Assembly (NCBI GenBank): GCA_965202735.1
Contig: OZ241844.1
Coordinates: 1,612,001-1,676,000, forward strand
Direction: 5' to 3'
DNA length: 64,000 nt
Source: HK1 sp965202735
GTDB lineage: Bacteria > Pseudomonadota > Gammaproteobacteria > HK1
A program made the translations under genes and the position numbers. The notes beneath the pieces were generated by a model. The model was given only the letters and a program-made list of their open reading frames with translations, searched no databases and was not told where the DNA came from. Of this stretch, positions 17,137-24,777 are shown in pieces. Numbering within the stretch: position 1 is the stretch's first letter; every line of letters begins with the position of its first letter.

Positions 17137-17220
17137 ACTTCGCCACTTCTTCGCGGTCTCGGGCGAGAGCGCGACCCGGGTCTCCTGCGGATGGGGCTCC
17201 CTCGGTACCGCCAGCTTCAT
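17137..17220 (-). pseudogene. N-terminal scrap resembling PntA
   Basis: From an ATG at 17220 the first 27 residues (MKLAVPREPHPQETRVALSP and ETAKK) match the start of NAD(P) transhydrogenase subunit alpha or an alanine-dehydrogenase-like protein. After KKW the frame loses all family sequence. Between 16874 and 17136 I see no recognisable gene; it is probably further debris. Confidence 0.5.
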
Positions 17221-17449
17221 GGACTCGACCCGCCTCGGACAGCCTCGACCGGCACCTCAACACGACATGACGGTCACGGAGTCAGGCTGAGGCACTACCT
17301 GCGCGGCTGTGCGCTCGACTTCGCCGAGGCGGTGTCCCATGATCGGCCTCGTCGCGACAGTTGGCGGGCCGTCCGCCCGGCGGCGGCATCCCGCCGCGTC
17401 CGGCGCGCCGGCCCGCCGTATCCGCGGCAACCTTCTTCCGGGACCGCTC

Positions 17450-18310
17450 ATGGAGCACGCATCGAACGGCTCGACCTGGCAGGCGACCTACGACATCTGG
17501 CTCGCGGCCCTCGACAACACCTACCGGGAGCTGGTGCGGACGACCGCGGCCTTCGTGCCCGACCTCGTCGGCGCCGCGCTCCTGTTCCTTCTCGGCTGGC
17601 TTCTCGCCATCGCGCTGCGGGCGTTCATCCTCCGGCTGGGCACCGGAGTCGATCGCATGTTCTACGCGGTGCGCGACCGCTTCGGCCAGACCCAGGTCGA
17701 GCTCCGCTGGCCGATCTCCCGGATCCTCGCCCACACCGTCTACTGGCTGGTGATCGTGTTCTTCCTCGCCGCGGTGTCCAGGCTGCTCGCCCTGCCGGGG
17801 CTCGTCGACATCTTCGCCAGGGTGCTGCTCTACCTGCCCCTGCTGCTGGTGTGGGCCATGGTCCTGCTCGCGGTGTACATGGCGAGCGGCCTCGCGGCCG
17901 GCGCGGTGACCCGGGCGGCGCGCTCGGCGGGGCTTTCCGGCGCGGGTCTGCTCGGCCGTCTGACGAGGGTGTTCATCCTCATCCTTGCCGTCATCATCGT
18001 CGCCGGCCAGCTCGGCATCGACGTCACCCTGCTGGTCAACGTGGTCACGATCGCGACCGCGGTGCTGCTCGGCGGCGCCGCCGTCGCGTTCGGCATCGGC
18101 GCGGGCGGGGCCGTCGGCAACATCATCGCCGCCCACTACGTGCGCCAGAGCTACCGCGCGGGCCAGCGGGTGGCGGTGGGGTCGTTCGAGGGCGAGATCC
18201 TGGAGATCACCCGCTCGGCGGTCATCCTCGACACCGAGGAAGGCCGGACCATGGTGCCGGCGCGGCTGTTCAACGAGAACGCCTCGGTGCTGGTGGACCG
18301 GGAACGCTGA
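17450..18310 (+). CDS. MscS-like small-conductance channel protein
   Basis: A 286-residue inner-membrane protein starting MEHASNGSTWQATYD, with about five hydrophobic segments followed by the MscS pore-to-beta transition (GGAAVAFGIGAGGAVGNIIA) and a short beta domain (GQRVAVGSFEGEILEITRSAVIL). The large C-terminal alpha/beta domain of classical MscS is absent. It likely forms a tension- or ion-gated channel. It is the first gene of a tight run: 1 base separates its stop from the GTG of the soluble MgtE-domain gene, and mgtE follows. That context suggests a link to Mg2+ homeostasis or osmotic response. Confidence 0.82.
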   Translation: MEHASNGSTWQATYDIWLAALDNTYRELVRTTAAFVPDLVGAALLFLLGWLLAIALRAFILRLGTGVDRMFYAVRDRFGQTQVELRWPISRILAHTVYWLVIVFFLAAVSRLLALPGLVDIFARVLLYLPLLLVWAMVLLAVYMASGLAAGAVTRAARSAGLSGAGLLGRLTRVFILILAVIIVAGQLGIDVTLLVNVVTIATAVLLGGAAVAFGIGAGGAVGNIIAAHYVRQSYRAGQRVAVGSFEGEILEITRSAVILDTEEGRTMVPARLFNENASVLVDRER

Positions 18311-18311
18311 C

Positions 18312-19142
18312 GTGCTGGGCCGGATCGCGTCGGAGTTCGCCGAGGCGTACCCCGCCGACGCCGCCCGGGTCATGGAGGCGGCGACCACCGAGGTCGTCGG
18401 GGAAGCGCTCGGGTCGCTGCCGGCGCCCGTCGCGGCGGCGGTGTTCCGGGCCATGGTCCCGCACGCGGCGGCGAGGGGCCTCGCGCATCTCGCGCCGGAG
18501 GCGGCGGCGGCGATCGTCGGGCGCCTTCCCGTCGAGCTGGCGTCGGCCCTGCTCCTGCGCCTCGATGCCGGCGAGCGCGGGAAGCTGATGAAGGCACTGC
18601 CCGCGAGGGTGTCGGTGCCGCTGCGGATGGTGCTGCGCTTTCCACCCGGAAGCGTCGGCTCCCTCATCGACCCCCGGGTCGTGACGGTCCGGGCGGAGAC
18701 CCGCGTGGGAGAGGCGGCCGAGACCGCCCGGCGCGCGCCCTCGCTGCTGCGCAAGTACCTCTACGTGCTGGACGAGGCCCAGCGCCTCACCGGTATCGTC
18801 GACGCCCGCCAGTGCCTGACCCGGGACCCGGAGCTTCCGATCGGCAGGCTCGAGCGGGAGACGCCGGCCGCGTTGCGGGCCCGATCGAGCCTGCGCGAGG
18901 CGGACCGCAACCCCGGCTGGGAGCGCTTCAGCGTGCTGCCGGTGACCGACCACCGGGGCGTGTTCCTGGGTGTGGTGCGCCGCACGAGCCTGCGCCGGGC
19001 GCAGGCCGGTGGCGCCGCACCGGAGCCCGGGGCGGATCTGACGGACCTGGCGCTCGATCTCGCCGACCTGTACTGGCGGACCGCCGCCGGCTTCATTGCC
19101 GGCACGTCGGCCACCGGCGGCCGGGACGGGGACGCGCCGTAG
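18312..19142 (+). CDS. Soluble MgtE N-domain plus CBS protein, no membrane domain
   Basis: A 276-residue protein starting at a GTG one base after the channel gene's stop. Its first 110 residues are the helical MgtE superfamily-N domain (FAEAYPADAARVMEAAT, then repeated LP...A units). GSVGSLIDPRVVTVRAETRV then leads into a CBS-domain pair. The transmembrane Mg2+ domain that follows in real MgtE is missing. It is a free-standing paralogue of the cytosolic gate of the MgtE encoded next. It might regulate the channel, the transporter or both, sensing Mg2+ or nucleotides; this is inference from order and domain content. Confidence 0.75.
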   Translation: MLGRIASEFAEAYPADAARVMEAATTEVVGEALGSLPAPVAAAVFRAMVPHAAARGLAHLAPEAAAAIVGRLPVELASALLLRLDAGERGKLMKALPARVSVPLRMVLRFPPGSVGSLIDPRVVTVRAETRVGEAAETARRAPSLLRKYLYVLDEAQRLTGIVDARQCLTRDPELPIGRLERETPAALRARSSLREADRNPGWERFSVLPVTDHRGVFLGVVRRTSLRRAQAGGAAPEPGADLTDLALDLADLYWRTAAGFIAGTSATGGRDGDAP

Positions 19143-19174
19143 GCCACCGTCCGGGCCCCGGGCTCCCGGAACGC

Positions 19175-19360
19175 CTGCAAGCCGGGATCGATGACGGCCC
19201 CGGACGCTTTCGGGTCCCGGACCCCCGGCCCCTTGCAGGCCGGGATCGATACCGGCGCCGGGCACTCTCGGGTCCCGGCCCGCCTGCAAGCCGGCACCGC
19301 GATGACGGCGCCGGACGCTTTCGGGTCCCCGGGCGCCCGGCCCGCCTTCCCGCAGGCGCC
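19175..19360. repeat. Degenerate direct repeats upstream of mgtE
   Basis: Three clear units of 51-60 bp begin at 19175, 19233 and 19284 (core CCTGCAAGCCGGGATCGATG, then GACGCTTTCGGGTCCCGG). A fourth partial unit follows near 19346. They fill the 251 bp between the MgtE-domain gene and mgtE. Confidence 0.8.
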
Positions 19361-19393
19361 GGCGACCCCCTTACGAGCACGAGGCCCAGTGTC

Positions 19394-20713
19394 ATGAACG
19401 ACAACGTCATCCGCTCCATCGCCGAAGCCGAGGACCGGCTGCAACGCGAGTTCTTCTCACGCTACCCGACCGCCTCGATCGGGCCGCTGGAGCAGATGGA
19501 GACCGGGGCGCTGGTCGAGGTCTTCGAGCGCCAGCCGGTGCCGGCGATGCTCCCCGTCTGGGAGCGTCTGTCGCCGGACATCGGCCAGAGGCTGCTGACC
19601 GCGCTGCCCGCGACGGTCGTGACCGGGACCATGCGCGCGCTCGACCCGGGCCGGCTCGCCCATCTGCTGGGCGGGCTCGACGAGGACGAACGCGAGCGCC
19701 TGCTGGCGCTGGTCGGGGACCGCACCGCGAAGGAGGTGCGCGAGGCGCTGCGCTATCCCCCGGACCGCGCCGGCGCCCTCATGGACACCCGGGCGCGGTT
19801 GTTCCGCGCAGGCAGCACCGTCGCCGACGTGCTGGCGCGGCTGCGCCAGGACCGCCGCCCCGGCCGGGCGGGATTCTTCGTGGTGGATTCCGACAACCGG
19901 CTCACCGGCTGGGTGGACATGCAGGAGGTCGCGCTGGCCGGGCGGGACGAGATCGTGGGCGATCTCGTCCGGCCCGTCGAGGCCGTCGTCCAGCCGATGA
20001 CCACCCGCGAGGAGGCGGGCGAGGCGCTGGAGGAGCACCGCCTGTCGGACCTGGCGGTGGTCGACCTCGACGGCCGGCTCGTCGGGGTGATCCGGCACGC
20101 CGCCATGGTCGAGTCGGAGAAGGAGCGCGCGAGCGTCGGCATCCAGACCATGGTGGGGGTGAGCAGGGACGAGCGGGCCACTTCGTCGGTCGGCTTCGCG
20201 GTGCGCAAGCGCCTGCCCTGGCTTCAGATCAACCTGGTCACCGCGTTCGTCGCCGCCGCGGTGGTGGGGCTGTTCGAGCACACCATCGCCCAGTTCACCG
20301 CGCTGGCGGTCCTGCTTCCGGTGGTGGCGGGGCAGTCCGGCAACACCGGGGCGCAGGCCCTCGCGGTGACCATGCGCGGGCTCGCGCTGCGCGAGATACG
20401 GGCCGCGCAGTGGCCGCGGGTGGTGTTCAAGGAGACCAACGTCGGCTTCTGGAACGGCGTGGTGGTGGCGATCACCACCTCGGTGGGCGTACTGGCATGG
20501 AGCGGCTCCTGGGGCCTCGGCCTGATCATCGCCACGTCGATGGTGCTCTCGATGATCATCGCCGGCATCGCCGGCGCCGCGATCCCGATCGTGCTCACGG
20601 TGCTCGGACAGGACCCCGCGCAGTCGTCCTCGATCGTCCTCACCACCGTCACCGACGTGACCGGATTCTTCAGCTTCCTCGGGATCGCGACGCTGATGGC
20701 GGGGCTGATATGA
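19394..20713 (+). CDS. mgtE: Magnesium transporter MgtE
   Basis: A 439-residue protein with the full MgtE plan: N-domain helices (residues 1-130), CBS pair (to about 260), then five transmembrane segments. The family signature PVVAGQSGNTGAQALAVTMR and TDVTGFFSFLGIATL line the Mg2+ pore. It is a Mg2+-gated Mg2+ channel/transporter of the inner membrane. The ATG at 19394 follows the repeat block; no strong ribosome-binding site is seen. It is third in the MscS-like/MgtE-domain/MgtE run. Its 3' end overlaps the convergent amidotransferase gene by 44 bp. Confidence 0.93.
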   Translation: MNDNVIRSIAEAEDRLQREFFSRYPTASIGPLEQMETGALVEVFERQPVPAMLPVWERLSPDIGQRLLTALPATVVTGTMRALDPGRLAHLLGGLDEDERERLLALVGDRTAKEVREALRYPPDRAGALMDTRARLFRAGSTVADVLARLRQDRRPGRAGFFVVDSDNRLTGWVDMQEVALAGRDEIVGDLVRPVEAVVQPMTTREEAGEALEEHRLSDLAVVDLDGRLVGVIRHAAMVESEKERASVGIQTMVGVSRDERATSSVGFAVRKRLPWLQINLVTAFVAAAVVGLFEHTIAQFTALAVLLPVVAGQSGNTGAQALAVTMRGLALREIRAAQWPRVVFKETNVGFWNGVVVAITTSVGVLAWSGSWGLGLIIATSMVLSMIIAGIAGAAIPIVLTVLGQDPAQSSSIVLTTVTDVTGFFSFLGIATLMAGLI

Positions 20714-21356
20714 CCGCGAGACCGCGGGTCAGCACCGCTCCGTTGGTGACGCGCACCCAGCCCGTGGTGCCGGGGTACGGGTCCGAGCAGACGATCCGGG
20801 TGTCGCCGTCGTCGCGTTCCCGCAACTGGAAGTAGTCGGGGTCCTCGGCGAAACGGCAGGAGACGTGGACCCGGGTGGGGCTCGCGAGGATCACGTTCAT
20901 GGCCCGGACGTAGCGCGTGCGCTTCTCGATGACCGCGAGCCCGCGCTCCAGCGCCTCGTGCATGTCGCCGCGGTCGAAGCGCCTGACGTAGTTGAATACC
21001 TTCTCCGCGCCGATCCTCCCCCGCTCGCGGATGCGCACCCCGCGCAGCTCGCCGTTGAAGATGAACACGTGCCGGCCGTCGTCGAACGGCATGTTGTTCT
21101 CGACGCGGATTCCCTCGTCGCGAAAGGCGCTCCGCGCATGGGCGAGCAGGAGCGTCGTCTCGCCGAAGCCGTCGCGCCGGTCCTCCCACACCGGGCGGAT
21201 GTCGCGGTACAGGCGCCACTCGCCGCCTTCGAGCCACGCGCAGCCCCAGCCGTGCCCCTGGTACTCGCGGCTCGCACGCGCGATGGCCGCGAACGTGTCG
21301 AGGTGCGGCCCGATGGCGAACGGGCGCCGCGAGTGGACGCAGAGCAGGCGGCACAT
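20670..21356 (-). CDS. Class II glutamine amidotransferase (YafJ-like)
   Basis: A 228-residue protein beginning MCRLLCVHSRRPF, with Cys2 the N-terminal nucleophile of class II amidotransferases after Met removal. Typical features are GHGWGCAWLEGGEW, LLLAHARSAF, NNMPFDDGRHVFIFNGELRG and later NGAVLTRG. No synthase domain is attached, as in YafJ/GATase_4 proteins, whose acceptor is uncertain. The C-terminal 20-odd residues overlap the end of mgtE on the opposite strand. The tail after VLTRGLAV is Ser/Arg rich, so the original stop may have been lost. Confidence 0.85.
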   Translation of the reverse strand: MCRLLCVHSRRPFAIGPHLDTFAAIARASREYQGHGWGCAWLEGGEWRLYRDIRPVWEDRRDGFGETTLLLAHARSAFRDEGIRVENNMPFDDGRHVFIFNGELRGVRIRERGRIGAEKVFNYVRRFDRGDMHEALERGLAVIEKRTRYVRAMNVILASPTRVHVSCRFAEDPDYFQLRERDDGDTRIVCSDPYPGTTGWVRVTNGAVLTRGLAVISAPPSASRSRGS

Positions 21357-21404
21357 CAGGGCAGCGGGCGCGCCGCCGGCGACGCGGTGGTGACGGCGAC
21401 CCGG

Positions 21405-21618
21405 TACGCCGACGCGGCGCCGCGCATCCGCGACCCCCGACCCGGCGAGCCGTGCCTCCCCGGCCCTCCAGGCCGGGGCGCCGGAGTCATCGACCCCGAC
21501 GCAGTCCGAGGGTACGCCGACGCGGCGCCGCGCATCCGCGACCCCCGACCCGGCGAGCCGTACCCCCCCGGCCCTCCAGGCCGGGGCGCCGGAGTCATCG
21601 ACCCCGACGCAATCCGCG
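21405..21618. repeat. Tandem 108-bp direct repeat, two copies
   Basis: Two nearly identical 108-bp units (21405-21512 and 21513-about 21618), starting TACGCCGACGCGGCGCCG and ending in ATCGACCCCGACGC. They contain the palindrome-rich CCCCGGCCCTCCAGGCCGGGG. They separate the amidotransferase gene from lysY. No open frame in them looks genuine. Confidence 0.9.
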
Positions 21619-21652
21619 GGACGTCAGCGCACCGGGACATCGGGCCGGCCCG

Positions 21653-22678
21653 TCAGATCGGATGCAGGCCGGGAAACTCGAGACCGGTGGTCTCGTCGAA
21701 GCCGTGCATGACGTTGAACGCCTGCACCGCCTGGCCGGCGGCGCCCTTCATCAGGTTGTCGATGGCGCTGATGACCACCAGCCGGTTCGAGTCACGGTCG
21801 CGCTCGAAGCCGAGGTCGCAGTAGTTCGTCCCGGTGACGAGCTTCGGCTCGGGATAGCGGTGGATGCCGCTGCGCTCCTTCACGATGCGCACGAAGGGCT
21901 CGGCCGCGTAGTCCTCGCGCAGGATCTTCCACACGTCCTTCTCGCAGAGGTCGCGGTCGAGGAACACGTGGCAGGTCGCGAGGATGCCGCGCACCATCTC
22001 GATCGAGGTCGCCGAGAAGTGGACGCGCCCGGCGCCGAGCTCCTGGAGCATCTCCGCCACGTGGCGGTGCCCCGAAGGCTTGTACGAGCGCACCGCGCCG
22101 CTGCGCTCGGGGTGGTGGCTCGCATCGCTCGACGCGTTGCCGCCCTCGCTCGAACCGGCCTTCACCTCCACCACCGCGCTCCCGGCGAGCCCGCGGCGCC
22201 AGAAGGGACGCAGCGCGAGGAGGGTGGCGGTCGCGTTGCAGCCGGCGCAGGCGACGAGGGCGGCGGCGGCGAGCGCGTCGCGGTGCAGCTCCGGCACGCC
22301 GTAGACGAACTCCTCGAGCAGGTCCGGACGCGGGTGCTCGCGGCCGTACCAGCGCACGTAGCCGGCAGGATCCCGCAGCCGGAAGTCCGCGCTCAGATCG
22401 ACGATCCGGGGCGCGGCCGCCCGGAACTCGTCGATGCGGGTCATCGACTGCCCGTGGGGCAGGCAGAGGAACAGCACGTCGCAGGGCTCGAGCTCGGCGG
22501 CGGAGGAGAACCTGAGCCTCGTGGCCCCCCGGAGGTTCGGGTGCGCGTTGCGCACGAGCTTCCCGGCGAGGCGCTCCGACGTCGCCTGGCGCACCTCGAC
22601 GCCCGGGTGGAACAGGAGGAGGCGCAGCAGCTCGCCGCCGGTGTAGCCGGAGGCGCCGGCGATCGAGGCCCGGATCAC
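21653..22678 (-). CDS. lysY: LysW-aminoadipate/glutamate semialdehyde-forming reductase (LysY/ArgC)
   Basis: A 341-residue protein of the N-acetyl-gamma-glutamyl-phosphate reductase family. The NADPH loop is SIAGASGYTGGELL and the catalytic Cys is in VACAGCNATATLL. The segments NLRGATRLRF, GTNYCDLGFE, AIDNLMKGAAGQAVQAFNV and the end GLEFPGLHP match Thermus LysY as I remember it, better than classical ArgC. It should reduce the LysW-bound acyl phosphate. The GTG start at 22678 has GGAGAG just upstream. It follows lysW-lysX on the same strand after 176 bp, supporting the LysW-type assignment. Confidence 0.88.
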   Translation of the reverse strand: MIRASIAGASGYTGGELLRLLLFHPGVEVRQATSERLAGKLVRNAHPNLRGATRLRFSSAAELEPCDVLFLCLPHGQSMTRIDEFRAAAPRIVDLSADFRLRDPAGYVRWYGREHPRPDLLEEFVYGVPELHRDALAAAALVACAGCNATATLLALRPFWRRGLAGSAVVEVKAGSSEGGNASSDASHHPERSGAVRSYKPSGHRHVAEMLQELGAGRVHFSATSIEMVRGILATCHVFLDRDLCEKDVWKILREDYAAEPFVRIVKERSGIHRYPEPKLVTGTNYCDLGFERDRDSNRLVVISAIDNLMKGAAGQAVQAFNVMHGFDETTGLEFPGLHPI

Positions 22679-22854
22679 CGCCCGCTCTCCATCGCCCGCT
22701 CCACCACCGTCCTCGGGGTCCGGATCATCGCCCTCCCTCCGCAAGGCGCGCCGGCATCGGCCCGCATCCGCAACCGGTCGGGGAGCTCATGCGAGACCAT
22801 GCGGGAATCCATGGGACCCGAGCCGTACCCGGATGCATCGGGCCGGGTCCCCGA

Positions 22855-23688
22855 TCACCCGCGCCCCGCCAGGTACTCCACCATCCGGCCGGGGATGTTC
22901 ACGCCGGTGGTGTCGATGCTGTTCCGGAACTCCATGGTGTAGTTGACCTCGTTCACGAGGAAGCCGCGGGGGGTCTCGAAGAGGTCGACGGCGAGGATCC
23001 CGCCTCCCACCGCCCGCGCCGCGGCGAGCGACACCGCCGCCAGCTCGTCGGTGACCGGGCAGTTCGACGCCTGCGCTCCCCGCGCCGTGTTGGTGATCCA
23101 GTGCGCCGAGTCCCGGTAGATGGCGGCGATGCACTGGTCGCCCACCACGAAGCTGCGGATGTCGCGCCCGTCCTTCTCGACGTACTCCTGGATGTAGAAG
23201 ATGGAGTGGTGGTAGCTGCCGAGGATGGTCTTGTGCTCCAGGATCGACTCCGCCGCATCGCGGTCGTTGACCTTCGACAGCAGCCGGCCCCACGAGCCGA
23301 CGGCGGGCTTCAGCACCGCGGGATAGCCGAGGTCGTCGAGCGCCGCGAGCGCGGACGCCCCGGTGAACGCGACCCTGACCTCCGGCTGCGGGACCCCCGC
23401 TTCCTCGAGCGCGAGCGAGGTGAGCAGCTTGTCGCCGCAGACGTTCGCGACCGCGTAGCTGTTCACGCACCGGACCCCCCGGTTCTCCAGCAGCCGCAGC
23501 CCGTGCAGCGCCCGCGAGTGGTTGATGCAGCGCTCCAGCACCACGTCGACATCGGGGCCGCTCTTCAGGTCGAAGACCATCTTCCGGTCGTCGAGCATGA
23601 CGACCTCGACCCCGCGGCGCTTCGCCAGCTCCTCCAGCAGGAGCTTCTCCTCCTTCCGGACGAGGGAATGGAGGAAGCCGACCCTCAC
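22855..23688 (-). CDS. lysX: LysW-L-aminoadipate/glutamate ligase (RimK-like ATP-grasp)
   Basis: A 277-residue ATP-grasp ligase. VLERCINHSRAL, NVCGDKLLTSLALEEAGVPQP, PAVLKPAVGSWGRLLSKV, HWITNTARGAQASNCP, and NEVNYTMEFRNSIDTTGVNIPG follow Thermus LysX almost block by block. It joins the amino group of aminoadipate or glutamate to the C-terminal Glu of LysW. The GTG start at 23688 overlaps the lysW stop (GTGA). Whether it prefers aminoadipate (lysine), glutamate (arginine) or both cannot be decided here. Confidence 0.93.
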   Translation of the reverse strand: MRVGFLHSLVRKEEKLLLEELAKRRGVEVVMLDDRKMVFDLKSGPDVDVVLERCINHSRALHGLRLLENRGVRCVNSYAVANVCGDKLLTSLALEEAGVPQPEVRVAFTGASALAALDDLGYPAVLKPAVGSWGRLLSKVNDRDAAESILEHKTILGSYHHSIFYIQEYVEKDGRDIRSFVVGDQCIAAIYRDSAHWITNTARGAQASNCPVTDELAAVSLAAARAVGGGILAVDLFETPRGFLVNEVNYTMEFRNSIDTTGVNIPGRMVEYLAGRG

Positions 23689-23849
23689 TCGCCCCAGTCC
23701 TCCTCGGTCTCCGGCGCCTCGCCGAGATCCGGCGGGTCGACCGCCAGGACCTCCAGCTCGGTGCCGCAGTCCGGGCACTCGATGAGCTCTCCCGCCACCG
23801 CGTCGGCCGCCAGCTCGACCTCCGCCCCGCACACCGGACATTCCGCCAT
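23685..23849 (-). CDS. lysW: Amino-group carrier protein LysW
   Basis: A 54-residue acidic protein starting MAECPVCGAEVELAADAV. It has a zinc ribbon formed by CPVC (4-7) and CPDC (25-28) and the diagnostic C-terminus EEDWGE, whose last Glu carries the biosynthetic intermediates on its gamma-carboxyl. It protects the amino group of aminoadipate or glutamate through lysine or arginine synthesis. GGAG lies 7 bases before the ATG. The gene is small enough to be missed by default annotation. The lysZ-type kinase, aminotransferase and deacetylase-like hydrolase are not in the window. Confidence 0.95.
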   Translation of the reverse strand: MAECPVCGAEVELAADAVAGELIECPDCGTELEVLAVDPPDLGEAPETEEDWGE

Positions 23850-23983
23850 CCGCCCGCTCCTCCCGCGTCCTGGAAATGCCGTCGCCCCGGGCGCCGGCCG
23901 GCCATCGGGGAACGCGCCGATCGCGCCTTCCCGAAGGCGTGCGCATTGTAGGCGCGGGTCCGCGGGATGACGAGAACCGCCCG

Positions 23984-24076
23984 TCAGATGATCGCGTATC
24001 GAATCTTCGCCGATATCCACTCGCTGACGATGACCGTTGCGATGATCACGATCAGGATCATCGACACCTCGAGTCG
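23984..24076 (-). pseudogene. C-terminal scrap of a phosphonate-type ABC permease (PhnE-like)
   Basis: About 28 residues, MILIVIIATVIVSEWISAKI followed by RYAII and a stop, look like the last transmembrane helix and end of a PhnE-type permease. Nothing upstream in this frame belongs to a permease. It overlaps the end of the PhnD-like scrap, as expected if a deletion joined phnD to the end of phnE. Confidence 0.45.
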
Positions 24077-24175
24077 TCGTGCCTGCCGGAGAACGCGGCC
24101 TCGAAGTCCCTGCCGGCCACCAGCCCGAGCTCGGACTCGAGGATCGCGGAGGGCGCCTTGTCGCGTCCACATTGT
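24058..24175 (-). pseudogene. Fragment of a phosphonate-type binding protein (PhnD-like)
   Basis: A different minus-strand frame reads KAPSAILESELGLVAGRDFE followed by AAFSGRHDDSR, resembling the LGL-GRDFEVVFSGSHD region of PhnD-family binding proteins. The rest of the gene is absent. The 90 bp between this and tadA, and the 130 bp between the PhnE scrap and lysW, show nothing recognisable. Confidence 0.45.
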
Positions 24176-24264
24176 CGCGGCCACGCCGCAAGAGCCGCGC
24201 GAACGATGCAGCCCCGCCTCGCGAAGCGCGGCGCCGAGCCGCTCGGCCGGGGGGGTGGCCCCGG

Positions 24265-24777
24265 TCATCGTCGCCCGCCCGGTGGCCCGGCGCCCTCCCG
24301 CCGGGCGCGAAAGAACTCCAGCAGCCGGCGGGCGGACTCGCCGGCAAGCACCCCGCCGCGGACCTCCGGACGGTGGTTGAGCCGCCCGCCGCCGAGGATG
24401 TCGAAGACGCTGCCCGCCCCGCCCCAGCGCTCGTCGGCCGCCCCGTACACCACGCGTTCGATGCGCGCGTGCACGATGGCGCCCGCGCACATCACGCAGG
24501 GCTCCATCGTCGCGTACAGCGTGGTCCCGGGGAGACGGTAGTTGCCGGCGGCGCGCGCGGCGGCCCGGATGGCGCTGATCTCGGCATGGGCGGTGGGGTC
24601 GGCGGCCGCGATCGGCGCATTCGCTCCGGCCCCGATCTCCACGCCGTCGCGGACGATGATCGCTCCCACCGGCACCTCGCCCCCGCCGGCCGCCCGCGCC
24701 GCGAGGACGAGGGCGCGCCGCATCCAGCGCTCGTCGTCCTCCGGCGGGCGCGTGACGCAGCGCGTGCGCTCGGCCAT
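24265..24777 (-). CDS. tadA: tRNA adenosine(34) deaminase TadA
   Basis: A 170-residue zinc deaminase: HAE (His64, Glu66) and PCVMC (Cys94, Cys97) form the Zn site and proton shuttle. It converts A34 to inosine in tRNA-Arg(ACG). The end ARRLLEFFRARR is the usual TadA C-terminal helix. The ATG at 24777 shares its A with the guaA stop (TGATG), so the two genes are translationally coupled. Confidence 0.95.
   Translation of the reverse strand: MAERTRCVTRPPEDDERWMRRALVLAARAAGGGEVPVGAIIVRDGVEIGAGANAPIAAADPTAHAEISAIRAAARAAGNYRLPGTTLYATMEPCVMCAGAIVHARIERVVYGAADERWGGAGSVFDILGGGRLNHRPEVRGGVLAGESARRLLEFFRARREGAGPPGGRR

Noticed and set aside
18812..20713. A 633-residue MgtE starting inside the preceding gene
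   Set aside because: The extra N-terminal 190 codons are out of frame over the soluble MgtE-domain gene and the repeat block; MgtE homology begins at 19394.
22789..23970. Plus-strand frame opposite lysX/lysW
   Set aside because: The minus strand matches LysX and LysW throughout; the plus frame is a shadow.
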